Under the pieces are notes generated by a model. It worked only from the letters and a program-made list of their open reading frames with translations, searched no databases and was not told the DNA's origin. Positions 1-5,556 of a stretch of 8,721 nucleotides of DNA are shown here, piece after piece (the stretch's first letter is position 1; each line of letters begins with the position of its first letter). Made by a program: the position numbers and the translations under genes. The DNA is from Pseudomonadota bacterium (GTDB lineage: Bacteria > Pseudomonadota > Alphaproteobacteria > Ferrovibrionales > Ferrovibrionaceae), in NCBI GenBank assembly GCA_023433835.1, contig JAEYTW010000660.1:1-8721 (forward strand), in the 5' to 3' direction.

Positions 1-458
1 GGGGGGGCCCCGCCCCCCCCCCCGCCCCACCCCCCGGCGGCTCGCTCGGGCTGATGCTGGCCTGCGACCTCGTCGCGATGACGCCGTCCTGCTTCATCGC
101 CCCCTACTACACCGAAGTCGGCTTCAGCCCCGATGGCGGCTGGACCGCGCTGCTGCCTGCACGAATCGGTGAGCGGCGGGCGCGCGAGATCCAGCTGCTC
201 AACCGCCATGTCGTGGCCGACGAGGCGCTGGCGCTCGGCCTGGCCGACGGCGTGTCGGACGACATCGATGCCGTGATCGACGGCTGGATCGCCGCCTTGC
301 GCGCCAAGTCGCAAGCCTCGATCCATTCTACCCGCAAGCTGCTGCGCCCTGACCTCAGGGCGATCGCCGAGGGGCTGGAGCACGAGCGCCAGGCGTTCCT
401 GGCGCTGATCGGATCGGAAGAGACCGAGGCGGGCATGGCCCGTTTCCTCGGGCGATAA
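1..458 (+). CDS. Enoyl-CoA hydratase/isomerase family protein (crotonase fold), C-terminal part
   Basis: This is a partial gene whose 5' end lies outside the window. About 140 residues are readable from GGSLGLMLACDLVAM (bases 36-80), the crotonase oxyanion-hole helix. Family members are about 260 aa, so roughly the N-terminal half is missing. The next block, TEVGFSPDGGWTALLP, corresponds to the crotonase active-site segment. Its SPDGG, with Asp where hydratases have PGxGG, resembles the PaaG-type isomerase subgroup. That suggests isomerisation or another crotonase reaction rather than plain hydration; this is inference from one motif. The block REIQLLNRHVVADEALALGL and the helical C-terminus also fit the family. 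The frame stays open through bases 1-35, but those bases are homopolymeric C/G and translate to a Pro/Gly run unlike any crotonase, so I distrust them. The stop at 456-458 is 18 bp before the acyl-CoA synthetase, so the two are probably cotranscribed. Family is sure; substrate is unknown. Confidence 0.9.
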   Translation, partial: GGPAPPPAPPPGGSLGLMLACDLVAMTPSCFIAPYYTEVGFSPDGGWTALLPARIGERRAREIQLLNRHVVADEALALGLADGVSDDIDAVIDGWIAALRAKSQASIHSTRKLLRPDLRAIAEGLEHERQAFLALIGSEETEAGMARFLGR

Positions 459-476
459 GAAACGACGGGGAGAACC

Positions 477-1964
477 ATGCGGCAGATTTTCGACATCTCG
501 GCCAAACGCGCCGAACTGACCCCCGACCGGATCGCCTTCCACGAGATCGAGAGCGGCCGGCAGCTGACCTATGGCGGGGTCGACGACCATGCCAACCGTT
601 TCGCCGAAGCCCTCGGGCGAATGGGCATCGGCCGCGGCGAGCGCGTGGCGATCCTCTGCCACAACTGCGCGACGTTCTTCGAGATCCTGTTTGCCTGCGG
701 CAAGGCCGGCGTCATCCTGGTGCCCCTGAACTGGCGGCAGACGCCGTCCGAACTGAAGCCGATCGTCGCCGACTGCAACCCGCGCCTCCTGATCCATGAC
801 GATGCCAATGCCGGGCTGGCCACCGAGCTTGACCTGCCGCTGATGTCGTTTGCCGCCTACGAGGTCGCGCTGCAGGCATCGTCAGGGGCCGCGCCGGCGG
901 AGCTGTCCTGGCCCACCGACGGGATCTGGTATCTCCTCTACACCTCCGGCACGACCGGCAAGCCGAAGGCGGTGATCCAGAGCTTCGGCATGGCCATCGC
1001 CAACCACGTCAACGTCGCCCAGGCGATCGACCTGACCGGGATGGACGCGACTGTCAACTTCCTGCCTCTGTTCCACACCGCCGGCATCAATCTCTACACC
1101 CTGCCCGTCTATCTCGCCGGCGGCACCAGCTACATCCTCACCAAGTTCGACCCCGATCCGGTGATGGCATTGCTGGAAAGCGGCAAGCTGTCGGTCTTCT
1201 TCGGTGTGCCCGCGATCTACCAGGCCCTGAGCCTGCATCCGGCCTTCGAGCGGGCCGATCTCGGCCGCGTGCGGTCCTGGGGCTGTGGCGGCGCGCCGCT
1301 GTCCGAGGCGCTGATCCGTGCCTTTCTCGCCCGCGGCGTGCGCGTCTGCAACGGCATGGGCATGACCGAGACCGGCCCGACCGTCTTCCTGATGGACCCC
1401 GACCATGCCGTCGCCAAGCTCGGCTCGGTCGGCAAGCCGCAATTGCTGTCGCAGGTGCGGCTGGTCGATCACGACGGCCGCGACGTGCCCCGCGGCGAAC
1501 GCGGCGAACTCCTGTTCCGCGGCCCCGCCGTGACGCCGGGCTACTGGGGCAACGAGGCCGCGACGCGCAATGCGATCGACGCAGACGGCTGGCTGCGTTC
1601 CGGCGATGTCGGCCGCCAGGACGAGGACGGCTACTACTACGTCGTCGACCGCATCAAGGACATGTACATCTCCGGCGGCGAGAACGTCTATCCGGCCGAG
1701 GTCGAGGATGTCCTGACCAATCATCCCGACGTGCTGGAAGCCGCCGTGATCGGCGTCGCCGATGCACGCTGGGGCGAGGTCGGCCATGCTTTCGTCCGCG
1801 CCCGCCCGGGCCGCAACGTCGACGGCGACGCGCTGCGCCGCCATGCCCGCGAGCATCTGGCCGCCTACAAGGTGCCCAAGCTCGTCACCATTCTCGACGA
1901 TTTCCCGCGCACCGCCGCCGGCAAGGTGCGCAAGCACATCCTGAAGGCCGAGAACGTCACATGA
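477..1964 (+). CDS. AMP-forming acyl-CoA synthetase (class I adenylate-forming enzyme)
   Basis: A complete 495-aa enzyme of normal length for the ANL superfamily. It should activate a carboxylic acid with ATP to an acyl-AMP and then to the CoA thioester in the cytoplasm. Core motifs appear in order: the P-loop YTSGTTGKPKA at residues 155-165, LPLFHTAGIN at 196-205, GMGMTETGP at 293-301, and WLRSGDVG at 372-379. The hinge/C-domain segment DRIKDMYISGGENVYPAEVE is at 391-410. PRTAAGKVRK at 477-486 carries the conserved A10 lysine (K483) needed for adenylation. Nothing essential is missing. The ATG is supported by GGGGAG at 467-472. Its stop overlaps the next ATG (ATGA), so translation is coupled to the MaoC gene. 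The organisation resembles medium/long-chain fatty acyl-, cyclic- or aromatic-acid ligases (FadD-like). The substrate pocket cannot be read by eye, so no specific symbol is given. Confidence 0.95.
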   Translation: MRQIFDISAKRAELTPDRIAFHEIESGRQLTYGGVDDHANRFAEALGRMGIGRGERVAILCHNCATFFEILFACGKAGVILVPLNWRQTPSELKPIVADCNPRLLIHDDANAGLATELDLPLMSFAAYEVALQASSGAAPAELSWPTDGIWYLLYTSGTTGKPKAVIQSFGMAIANHVNVAQAIDLTGMDATVNFLPLFHTAGINLYTLPVYLAGGTSYILTKFDPDPVMALLESGKLSVFFGVPAIYQALSLHPAFERADLGRVRSWGCGGAPLSEALIRAFLARGVRVCNGMGMTETGPTVFLMDPDHAVAKLGSVGKPQLLSQVRLVDHDGRDVPRGERGELLFRGPAVTPGYWGNEAATRNAIDADGWLRSGDVGRQDEDGYYYVVDRIKDMYISGGENVYPAEVEDVLTNHPDVLEAAVIGVADARWGEVGHAFVRARPGRNVDGDALRRHAREHLAAYKVPKLVTILDDFPRTAAGKVRKHILKAENVT

Positions 1965-2350
1965 CCCTGCCCGCCCCCGGCACCGTGCTGTCGTCGGACC
2001 GCACGCTGACCCAGGCCGATTTCGATCGTTTCGCCGCGATCAGCGGCGACGACAACCCGATCCATGTCGACCCCGAATTTTCCGGCCGCACCCGCTTCGG
2101 CCGGACGGTGTCGCACGGCATGCTGCTCTACACCGTGTTCTGGGGCCTCTTGCGCCAGGCGCTGCCCGGCATGCGCCAAGTGACGCAGACGCTGATGTTT
2201 CCCGCCCCGGCCTACGCGGACGAGCCGCTGACCTTCACCGCCACGGTGGAAACAGCCGCAGCAGACCGTGTCGCCCTGACCATCCGCGTCTTCCGGATCG
2301 CCTGCGGCACCACGGTCTGCGAAGGCCGGGCCGAGATGGGAGTTCAATGA
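1961..2350 (+). CDS. MaoC/PhaJ-like (R)-specific enoyl-CoA hydratase, catalytic hot-dog subunit
   Basis: A 129-aa single hot-dog domain protein. The hydratase signature is complete: FAAISGDDNPIHVDPEF at residues 24-40, with D30 and H35 aligning to the catalytic Asp/His of PhaJ-type (R)-hydratases (GDxNPxH). The family's GRTVSHGMLL helix segment follows at about 48-57. It would add water across a trans-2-enoyl-CoA to give the (R)-3-hydroxyacyl-CoA, or run the reverse dehydration. The length is slightly under the ~134 aa of classic PhaJ. The start overlaps the stop of the synthetase gene (ATGA), and the stop overlaps the start of a second hot-dog gene, again ATGA. That tight coupling to a related but catalytically degenerate partner suggests the two products form a hetero-oligomer (inference). 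Start choice is fixed by the overlap and by the position of the conserved motif. Confidence 0.9.
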   Translation: MTLPAPGTVLSSDRTLTQADFDRFAAISGDDNPIHVDPEFSGRTRFGRTVSHGMLLYTVFWGLLRQALPGMRQVTQTLMFPAPAYADEPLTFTATVETAAADRVALTIRVFRIACGTTVCEGRAEMGVQ

Positions 2351-2709
2351 TGCAGGTCGGCGACAAGGCTACGGCGACCCGGGTCTTCACGGCAGACATG
2401 GTCGCCGACTTTCTCGATCTGGCCGCGGCGTCCGGCCCGGTCGACGCGGTGCCCGAGCCGCTGATCGGCGGCTTGTTTTCCTATCTGCTCGGTGTCGACC
2501 TGCCGGGCTTCGGCACCAATTACCTGAAGCAGGAAATGGAATTCCTCCGCCCGGCCCCGCTCGGCGTGACGCTGACCGCCACGGTCGAGATCACGCGGCT
2601 GAGGCCGGAAAAGCACCTCTGCGACCTTGCCACCACCTGCACCGACGCCGCCGGCACGGTCTATTGCCGCGGGCGGGCGCTGGTGCTGGTGGCCGACGTC
2701 GGCCGGTGA
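2347..2709 (+). CDS. Hot-dog fold MaoC-like protein lacking the catalytic loop; probable partner subunit
   Basis: A 120-aa protein recognisable as MaoC/PhaJ-related by PLIGGLFSYLLGVDLPGFGT (residues 38-57) followed by YLKQEMEFLRPAPLGVTLTA (59-78). This matches the central helix and second strand of single hot-dog hydratases. The GDxNPxHxD active-site segment is absent: after AAASG (26-30) the chain runs PVDAVPEPL directly into the helix, roughly a dozen or more residues shorter than a catalytic paralogue. It is therefore unlikely to be a hydratase alone. Known precedents for pairing a catalytic with a non-catalytic MaoC subunit are mycobacterial HadAB/HadBC and ChsH1/ChsH2. By analogy it may shape the acyl pocket of the upstream subunit (inference). 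It could also be a thioesterase-like hot-dog protein. The ATG at 2347 overlaps the previous stop; a second ATG at 2350 is equally possible. Confidence 0.8.
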   Translation: MMQVGDKATATRVFTADMVADFLDLAAASGPVDAVPEPLIGGLFSYLLGVDLPGFGTNYLKQEMEFLRPAPLGVTLTATVEITRLRPEKHLCDLATTCTDAAGTVYCRGRALVLVADVGR

Positions 2710-3491
2710 GTTCCTACTGCCTCGATATCGGCCGCGGCCGGCCCGTGGTGTTGCTGCACGGCTGGGCGGCCCATGCCGGCTTCTTCGCGCCGCAGGCGGC
2801 CTTGGGCTGGTCGGGCTTCCGCGTCCTCGCCCCCGACCTGCCCGGCCACGGCAGCAACCGCGATCAACCCGCAGCCACGCTGGGCGATCTGGCCGCGGCC
2901 GTCCACCGGCTGATCGAGGATCGCGGGCTTGACGACGTGGTGCTGGTCGGCTGGTCGCTCGGCGCCGCGGTCGCCTTCGACTATATCGGCCGTCATGGCT
3001 GCGGCCGGCTGGGCGGTCTGGTCGTGCTCGACATGGCGCCGCGCATCCTCAACGACGCCCAATGGTCGCTCGGCATCGCCGGCGCCTTCGACGCCCGGAT
3101 CAACGCCGCCGCCCTCAGCGCGATGGCGGCCGATTGGCCGGCCTATGCAGCCCGTTTCCTGCCGCGCCTGTTCGCCCGCGGCCGCGAGCCCGACGCGGCG
3201 CTGGCCGGCTGGGCACGGGCCCAACTCGCGGCCAATGACGGGGCGGTGATGACCAGCCTGTGGCGCTCGCTCAGCGCTGCCGACCATCGCCCGGTGCTGG
3301 AGCGCATCACGGTGCCGACCCTGGTGGTCAACGGCGGGCAGAGCCGCATCTACCAGCCCGCGACCAGCGACTGGCTGGCCGCACGCATCCCCGGGGCACG
3401 GCGCCTGACCATCGAGGATGCCGGCCATTCCCCCCAGCTCGAGCGGCCCTTCGCCGTCAATCAGGCACTGGCGGCGTTCGCCGGAGCGTGA
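2706..3491 (+). CDS. Alpha/beta hydrolase fold protein
   Basis: I start it at the GTG at 2706, which overlaps the previous stop (GTGA). This gives 261 aa and places the first strand (CLDIGRGRPVVLLHGW) at the N-terminus as the family requires. A longer in-frame start at 2664 would only add sequence inside the upstream gene. Motifs: oxyanion HGW at residues 18-20; DLPGHG at 44-49; nucleophile elbow GWSLG at 82-86 (S84); catalytic His in AGHSPQLE at 239-246 (H241). The usual acid position after strand 7 (family pattern GxxDxxxP) reads NGGQSRIYQP at 209-218, without Asp or Glu, so the acid may come from elsewhere or the enzyme may be atypical. In this operon it could hydrolyse an acyl-CoA thioester, an ester/lactone or a ring-cleavage product; the sequence does not decide. 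No signal peptide, so probably cytoplasmic. Confidence 0.87.
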   Translation: MSSYCLDIGRGRPVVLLHGWAAHAGFFAPQAALGWSGFRVLAPDLPGHGSNRDQPAATLGDLAAAVHRLIEDRGLDDVVLVGWSLGAAVAFDYIGRHGCGRLGGLVVLDMAPRILNDAQWSLGIAGAFDARINAAALSAMAADWPAYAARFLPRLFARGREPDAALAGWARAQLAANDGAVMTSLWRSLSAADHRPVLERITVPTLVVNGGQSRIYQPATSDWLAARIPGARRLTIEDAGHSPQLERPFAVNQALAAFAGA

Positions 3492-3549
3492 CAATTGCCG
3501 GCCGCCGTGGCTTGATCGCGCCCGTCCGAAAAGTTGGGAGGAATTGATC

Positions 3550-3969
3550 ATGACCGAAGTGAAAGTCAGCGAATCCGTCGCCGCGCCCGCGGCCAAGGTC
3601 TGGGGCCTGATCGGCGATTTCTATCGCCTGAACGATTGGGCGCCGGGCATGGACGGCCTGACCACCGAGGGCCAGGGCGTCGGGGGCTTGCGCCATCTGG
3701 CGGTGCCCAACGGCACCATCACCGAGAAGCTCGTCGCCGAGGACAAGGCGGGCATGGCCTACAGCTATTCGATCGTCTCCGGGCCGATGCCGGTGGTCGA
3801 CTACGTCTCCACCCTGAAGGTGGTGCCGGAAGGCGACGACGCCAGCCGTATCGAGTGGGGCGCGACCTTCCGCCCGGCCGAGGGTTTCCCCGAGGAAAAG
3901 GCCGAGCGCATCGTCGGCAACATGTATCGCGGCGGCATCGGGGCCATCAAGGCCAAGCTCGGCCTCTGA
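3550..3969 (+). CDS. SRPBCC (START/Bet v1-like) family protein
   Basis: A 139-aa protein of the helix-grip SRPBCC superfamily, polyketide_cyc2/MxaD-like branch. Visible are the first strand and helix (TEVKVSESVAAPAAKVWGLI, residues 2-21), FYRLNDWAPGM at 24-34 (the family's W-hP pattern), and the central TITEKLVAEDKAGMAYSYSI strands. The acidic strand SRIEWGATFRP lies at 99-109, with a long C-terminal helix from about 114. Such proteins bind hydrophobic ligands in a deep cavity; many have no known enzymatic role. The ATG at 3550 is chosen over an upstream in-frame start because a strong GGGAGG (3536-3541) sits 8 nt before it. It lies 58 bp after the hydrolase gene, so it probably belongs to the same operon but has independent, efficient translation. 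It might bind or shuttle the operon's hydrophobic intermediate (inference). A GC hairpin follows it. Confidence 0.85.
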   Translation: MTEVKVSESVAAPAAKVWGLIGDFYRLNDWAPGMDGLTTEGQGVGGLRHLAVPNGTITEKLVAEDKAGMAYSYSIVSGPMPVVDYVSTLKVVPEGDDASRIEWGATFRPAEGFPEEKAERIVGNMYRGGIGAIKAKLGL

Positions 3970-3975
3970 ACCGAT

Positions 3976-3999
3976 CGGGGCAGGGTTTCCCCTGCCCCG
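3976..3999. terminator. Perfect 10-bp GC hairpin between convergent genes
   Basis: CGGGGCAGGG (3976-3985) pairs perfectly with CCCTGCCCCG (3990-3999) around a TTTC loop. It lies 7 bp after the SRPBCC stop and just past the end of the convergent Crp/Fnr gene, so it could terminate transcription from both sides. There is no T-tract on either side, so it is not a textbook intrinsic terminator; it may act with Rho or as an RNA 3'-end stabiliser. Confidence 0.6.
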
Positions 4000-4005
4000 C
4001 CATCT

Positions 4006-4737
4006 TCAGCGGGCGTTCTCGGCGCCCTTGTCCGACATCTTCTCGATCAGCTTCTTCAGCGCGGCCCGGTCGTTCAGGTAGACCGTCTTTTCCTTGCGGG
4101 TGATCAGCCCGTCGGAGACGAGATGGCCCAGCACGCGCGCCACCGTCTCGCGCGTGGTCGAGGCGCGGCTGGCGATTTCGTGCTGGCGGGGCAGCGGATA
4201 GATCAGCCAGGAACCGGGCGTCACCGGGTCGGGCTTGGCCATGCGCAGCAGTTCCTGATAGACGCGCTGCACGGCGCCGAGCGTCGACAGGTCCATGATG
4301 CGGTCGTCGCAGATGCGGATGATGCGGGCGAGCCTGGTCAGCACCCGCACCGATACCTGCCCGTGCTTCTGGAGCAGTTCGCGGAAGCGTTCGGGAGGCA
4401 GCGAGGCGAGCAGGCAATTCTTGTCGGCCACGACATTGGCCGAGCGCGGTTCGCCGTCGATCGCCGACAATTCGCCGAAGAAGCCCCCGGCCGGCACGGT
4501 GGCATAGGCGACTTCCCGGCCCGACGGCGAGAAATTGACCACCTCGACCTGGCCTTCGACGACGAAGAAGACGTCGCGGCTGTCGCTGTCGCGATCGAGG
4601 ATCTGTTCGCCCGAGGCGTAACGGCGCCAGGCCGAGGTCTGCTCGACTTCCCGCAGGTCGGCCTCGGTCAGGCCACGCAGGACCTCGATGCCGGACAGGC
4701 GCATGGCCTTTGATTCGACGGTGGTTGCAGGCGGCAT
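4006..4737 (-). CDS. Crp/Fnr-family transcriptional regulator
   Basis: A 243-aa regulator from the ATG at 4737, preferred over a TTG six bases upstream because GGGGGGA (minus strand, 4751-4745) is correctly spaced only for the ATG. N-terminal cyclic-nucleotide-binding beta-roll: GEQILDRDSDSRDVFFVVEG at about residues 43-62. The phosphate-binding-cassette-like FGELSAIDGEPRSA (87-100) has the Glu and Arg typical of cNMP-binding members. A long dimerisation helix follows (about 120-155). The C-terminal winged helix-turn-helix spans about 184-214 (RQHEIASRASTTRETVARVL). The N-terminal cysteine cluster of Fnr iron-sulphur sensors is absent, so a cAMP- or other nucleotide-responsive protein is more likely than an oxygen sensor (inference). 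It is divergent from tatA and convergent with the acyl-CoA operon. Target genes are unknown; the shared intergenic region is an obvious candidate for autoregulation. Confidence 0.92.
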   Translation of the reverse strand: MPPATTVESKAMRLSGIEVLRGLTEADLREVEQTSAWRRYASGEQILDRDSDSRDVFFVVEGQVEVVNFSPSGREVAYATVPAGGFFGELSAIDGEPRSANVVADKNCLLASLPPERFRELLQKHGQVSVRVLTRLARIIRICDDRIMDLSTLGAVQRVYQELLRMAKPDPVTPGSWLIYPLPRQHEIASRASTTRETVARVLGHLVSDGLITRKEKTVYLNDRAALKKLIEKMSDKGAENAR

Positions 4738-4981
4738 GTCCAAATCCCCCCAGAGTCGACCCCGATTGGCGCGAGCGGCGCGACTTTACATTTAGGCAAG
4801 CGCGCATGCACCGCATTTTATCCATTATTTATCAGCGGATGGCGCCAATTTCCCCATACAAACGGCTGTCCCCGCCGGGGCGGATAGCCATTGCCGTCAT
4901 CGGGCCGGCGCTTTATGGTTGGACGACAGCGCGACGGGCGATGCGGCCTTCGCCCCAGCCGCCTATTATCAAGGAGCCGTC
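4738..4981. other. 244-bp divergent intergenic region between the Crp/Fnr gene and tatA
   Basis: This region contains the most AT-rich stretch in the window (about 4784-4834, including CATTTTATCCATTATTTATC), as expected for divergent promoters. An 8-bp inverted repeat, ATTGGCGC (4765-4772) and GCGCCAAT (4842-4849), flanks that stretch. The right copy overlaps the perfect palindrome TGGCGCCA (4840-4847). A small CCCC-GCC-GGGG hairpin lies at 4870-4880. I see no clear Crp-type TGTGA-N6-TCACA or Fnr-type TTGAT-N4-ATCAA site. No open frame here has a convincing protein. Confidence 0.5.
4891..4919 (+). promoter_or_regulatory. Candidate sigma-70 type promoter for tatA
   Basis: TTGCCG (4891-4896) and TATGGT (4914-4919) are separated by exactly 17 bp. 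Each matches its consensus hexamer at four of six positions. Transcription would start near 4926, leaving a leader of about 56 nt before the tatA start codon. The prediction is by eye in a GC-rich genome where such matches are less frequent, but it remains unverified. Confidence 0.35.
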
Positions 4982-5233
4982 ATGGGTAGCTTCAGCATCT
5001 GGCATTTGCTTATCGTCCTCGTCGTCGTGGTCGTGATCTTCGGTGCCGGCCGCCTGCCGTCGGCGATGAACGATCTGGCCAAGGGCATCAAGGCGTTCCG
5101 TTCGGGCATGAAGGACGAGGCGCAGGACGCGCAGCGCAGTGCGGCGCCGGCGCCCGGTTCGCCGCAGGTCACCGCCGACGCGGCCAAGCCCGCCGCCGGT
5201 TCGACCCAGGCCACCCACAGCCATCAGAGCTGA
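4982..5233 (+). CDS. tatA: Sec-independent (Tat) translocase subunit TatA
   Basis: An 83-aa protein with the full TatA/E architecture. The short N-terminus MGSFSIWHLL leads into one transmembrane helix (about residues 5-20, strongly Val/Leu). The hinge FGAGRLP (20-26) follows, then an amphipathic helix NDLAKGIKAFRSGMKDE (30-46) and a low-complexity Ala/Pro/Gln tail. TatA oligomerises in the cytoplasmic membrane to pass folded, twin-arginine-signal proteins. The ATG at 4982 has AAGGAG (4971-4976) five bases upstream; an earlier in-frame GTG/TTG would only extend a non-conserved leader. TatB and TatC are commonly encoded beside tatA in alphaproteobacteria, but here the next gene is a lipoprotein and a terminator intervenes. 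This is therefore either a stand-alone tatA or a second, TatE-like copy. The tail is ordinary in length. Confidence 0.93.
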   Translation: MGSFSIWHLLIVLVVVVVIFGAGRLPSAMNDLAKGIKAFRSGMKDEAQDAQRSAAPAPGSPQVTADAAKPAAGSTQATHSHQS

Positions 5234-5241
5234 GGTTTCGC

Positions 5242-5259
5242 GCCCGCCGCATGGCGGGC
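5242..5259 (+). terminator. Short hairpin after tatA, no T-tract
   Basis: GCCCGCC (5242-5248) pairs with GGCGGGC (5253-5259) around a GCAT loop, 8 bp after the tatA stop. No T-run follows. It precedes the stronger terminator at 5273-5309 and may add 3'-end stability. Confidence 0.4.
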
Positions 5260-5272
5260 CGCGCCGACTGCC

Positions 5273-5309
5273 ACGAGTGCGTTGCCCGGCCGGCGACGCA
5301 CTCGTTTTT
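5273..5309 (+). terminator. Rho-independent terminator of tatA
   Basis: ACGAGTGCGT (5273-5282) pairs perfectly with ACGCACTCGT (5296-5305). Pairing can continue inward (GCC 5284-5286 with GGC 5292-5294, plus a T-G wobble), leaving a five-base loop. A T-run (5305-5309) follows immediately. This is the clearest intrinsic terminator in the window and separates tatA from the lipoprotein gene. Confidence 0.85.
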
Positions 5310-5344
5310 GCGTGAAGGCCCCCGATATCGAAGGATTGTCCGAC

Positions 5345-5551
5345 GTGACGCGTACGATCATGACCACCCTGCTGGCTTCCGCCCTGGTTCTCGGCCTTGC
5401 CGCCTGCGGCGGCGGCGGCGCGACGTCGGCCACGGCGGTCACCACCACCACGACCGGCCAGCAGTTGATCGACCTGAAGAACGCCCTCGACAACGGCGCG
5501 ATCACCCAGGGCGAGTACGAGCGTCAGCGCCGCAAGATTCTGAACCAGTAG
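5345..5551 (+). CDS. Small SHOCT-domain lipoprotein
   Basis: A 68-aa precursor from the GTG at 5345, supported by AAGGA at 5331-5335 nine bases upstream. The in-frame ATG at 5360 has no such site and would remove the positive charge of the signal peptide. The signal peptide is residues 1-20 (MTRTIM, then a hydrophobic TTLLASALVLG) ending in the lipobox LAAC, so Cys21 should be lipidated after signal peptidase II cleavage. The 48-residue mature chain has a Gly/Thr-rich linker (GGGG, TTTTT) and a C-terminal QQLIDLKNALDNGAITQGEY segment continuing to the end (39-68). That fits the SHOCT (short C-terminal domain) pattern LxxLxxxGxITxxEYxxxKxxIL. SHOCT modules are thought to mediate oligomerisation or localisation; here the module is almost the whole protein. 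Five bases separate its stop from the LysE-type gene start. Confidence 0.85.
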   Translation: MTRTIMTTLLASALVLGLAACGGGGATSATAVTTTTTGQQLIDLKNALDNGAITQGEYERQRRKILNQ

Positions 5552-5556
5552 ACTCG

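Noticed and set aside
882..1937. Long minus-strand open frame (351 codons) opposite the acyl-CoA synthetase
   Set aside because: It is antisense to a gene with every ANL motif intact. The translation is low-complexity Ala/Gly/Asp/Val/His with no recognisable fold, typical of a GC-rich shadow.
2661..3596. Minus-strand open frame (311 codons) opposite the alpha/beta hydrolase
   Set aside because: It is the shadow of a gene with GWSLG and GHSP motifs. It also crosses the hydrolase/SRPBCC junction and has no plausible protein composition.
3947..4825. Minus-strand open frame (292 codons) in another frame of the Crp/Fnr gene
   Set aside because: Arg/Pro-rich translation without domain signals. 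The overlapping frame encodes an intact cNMP-binding and winged-helix protein.
5251..5556. Upstream in-frame extension of the LysE-type gene
   Set aside because: It would run through the tatA terminator and overlap the whole lipoprotein gene. The residues are Arg/His-rich with no similarity to the exporter family, whose N-terminus fits the GTG at 5557.
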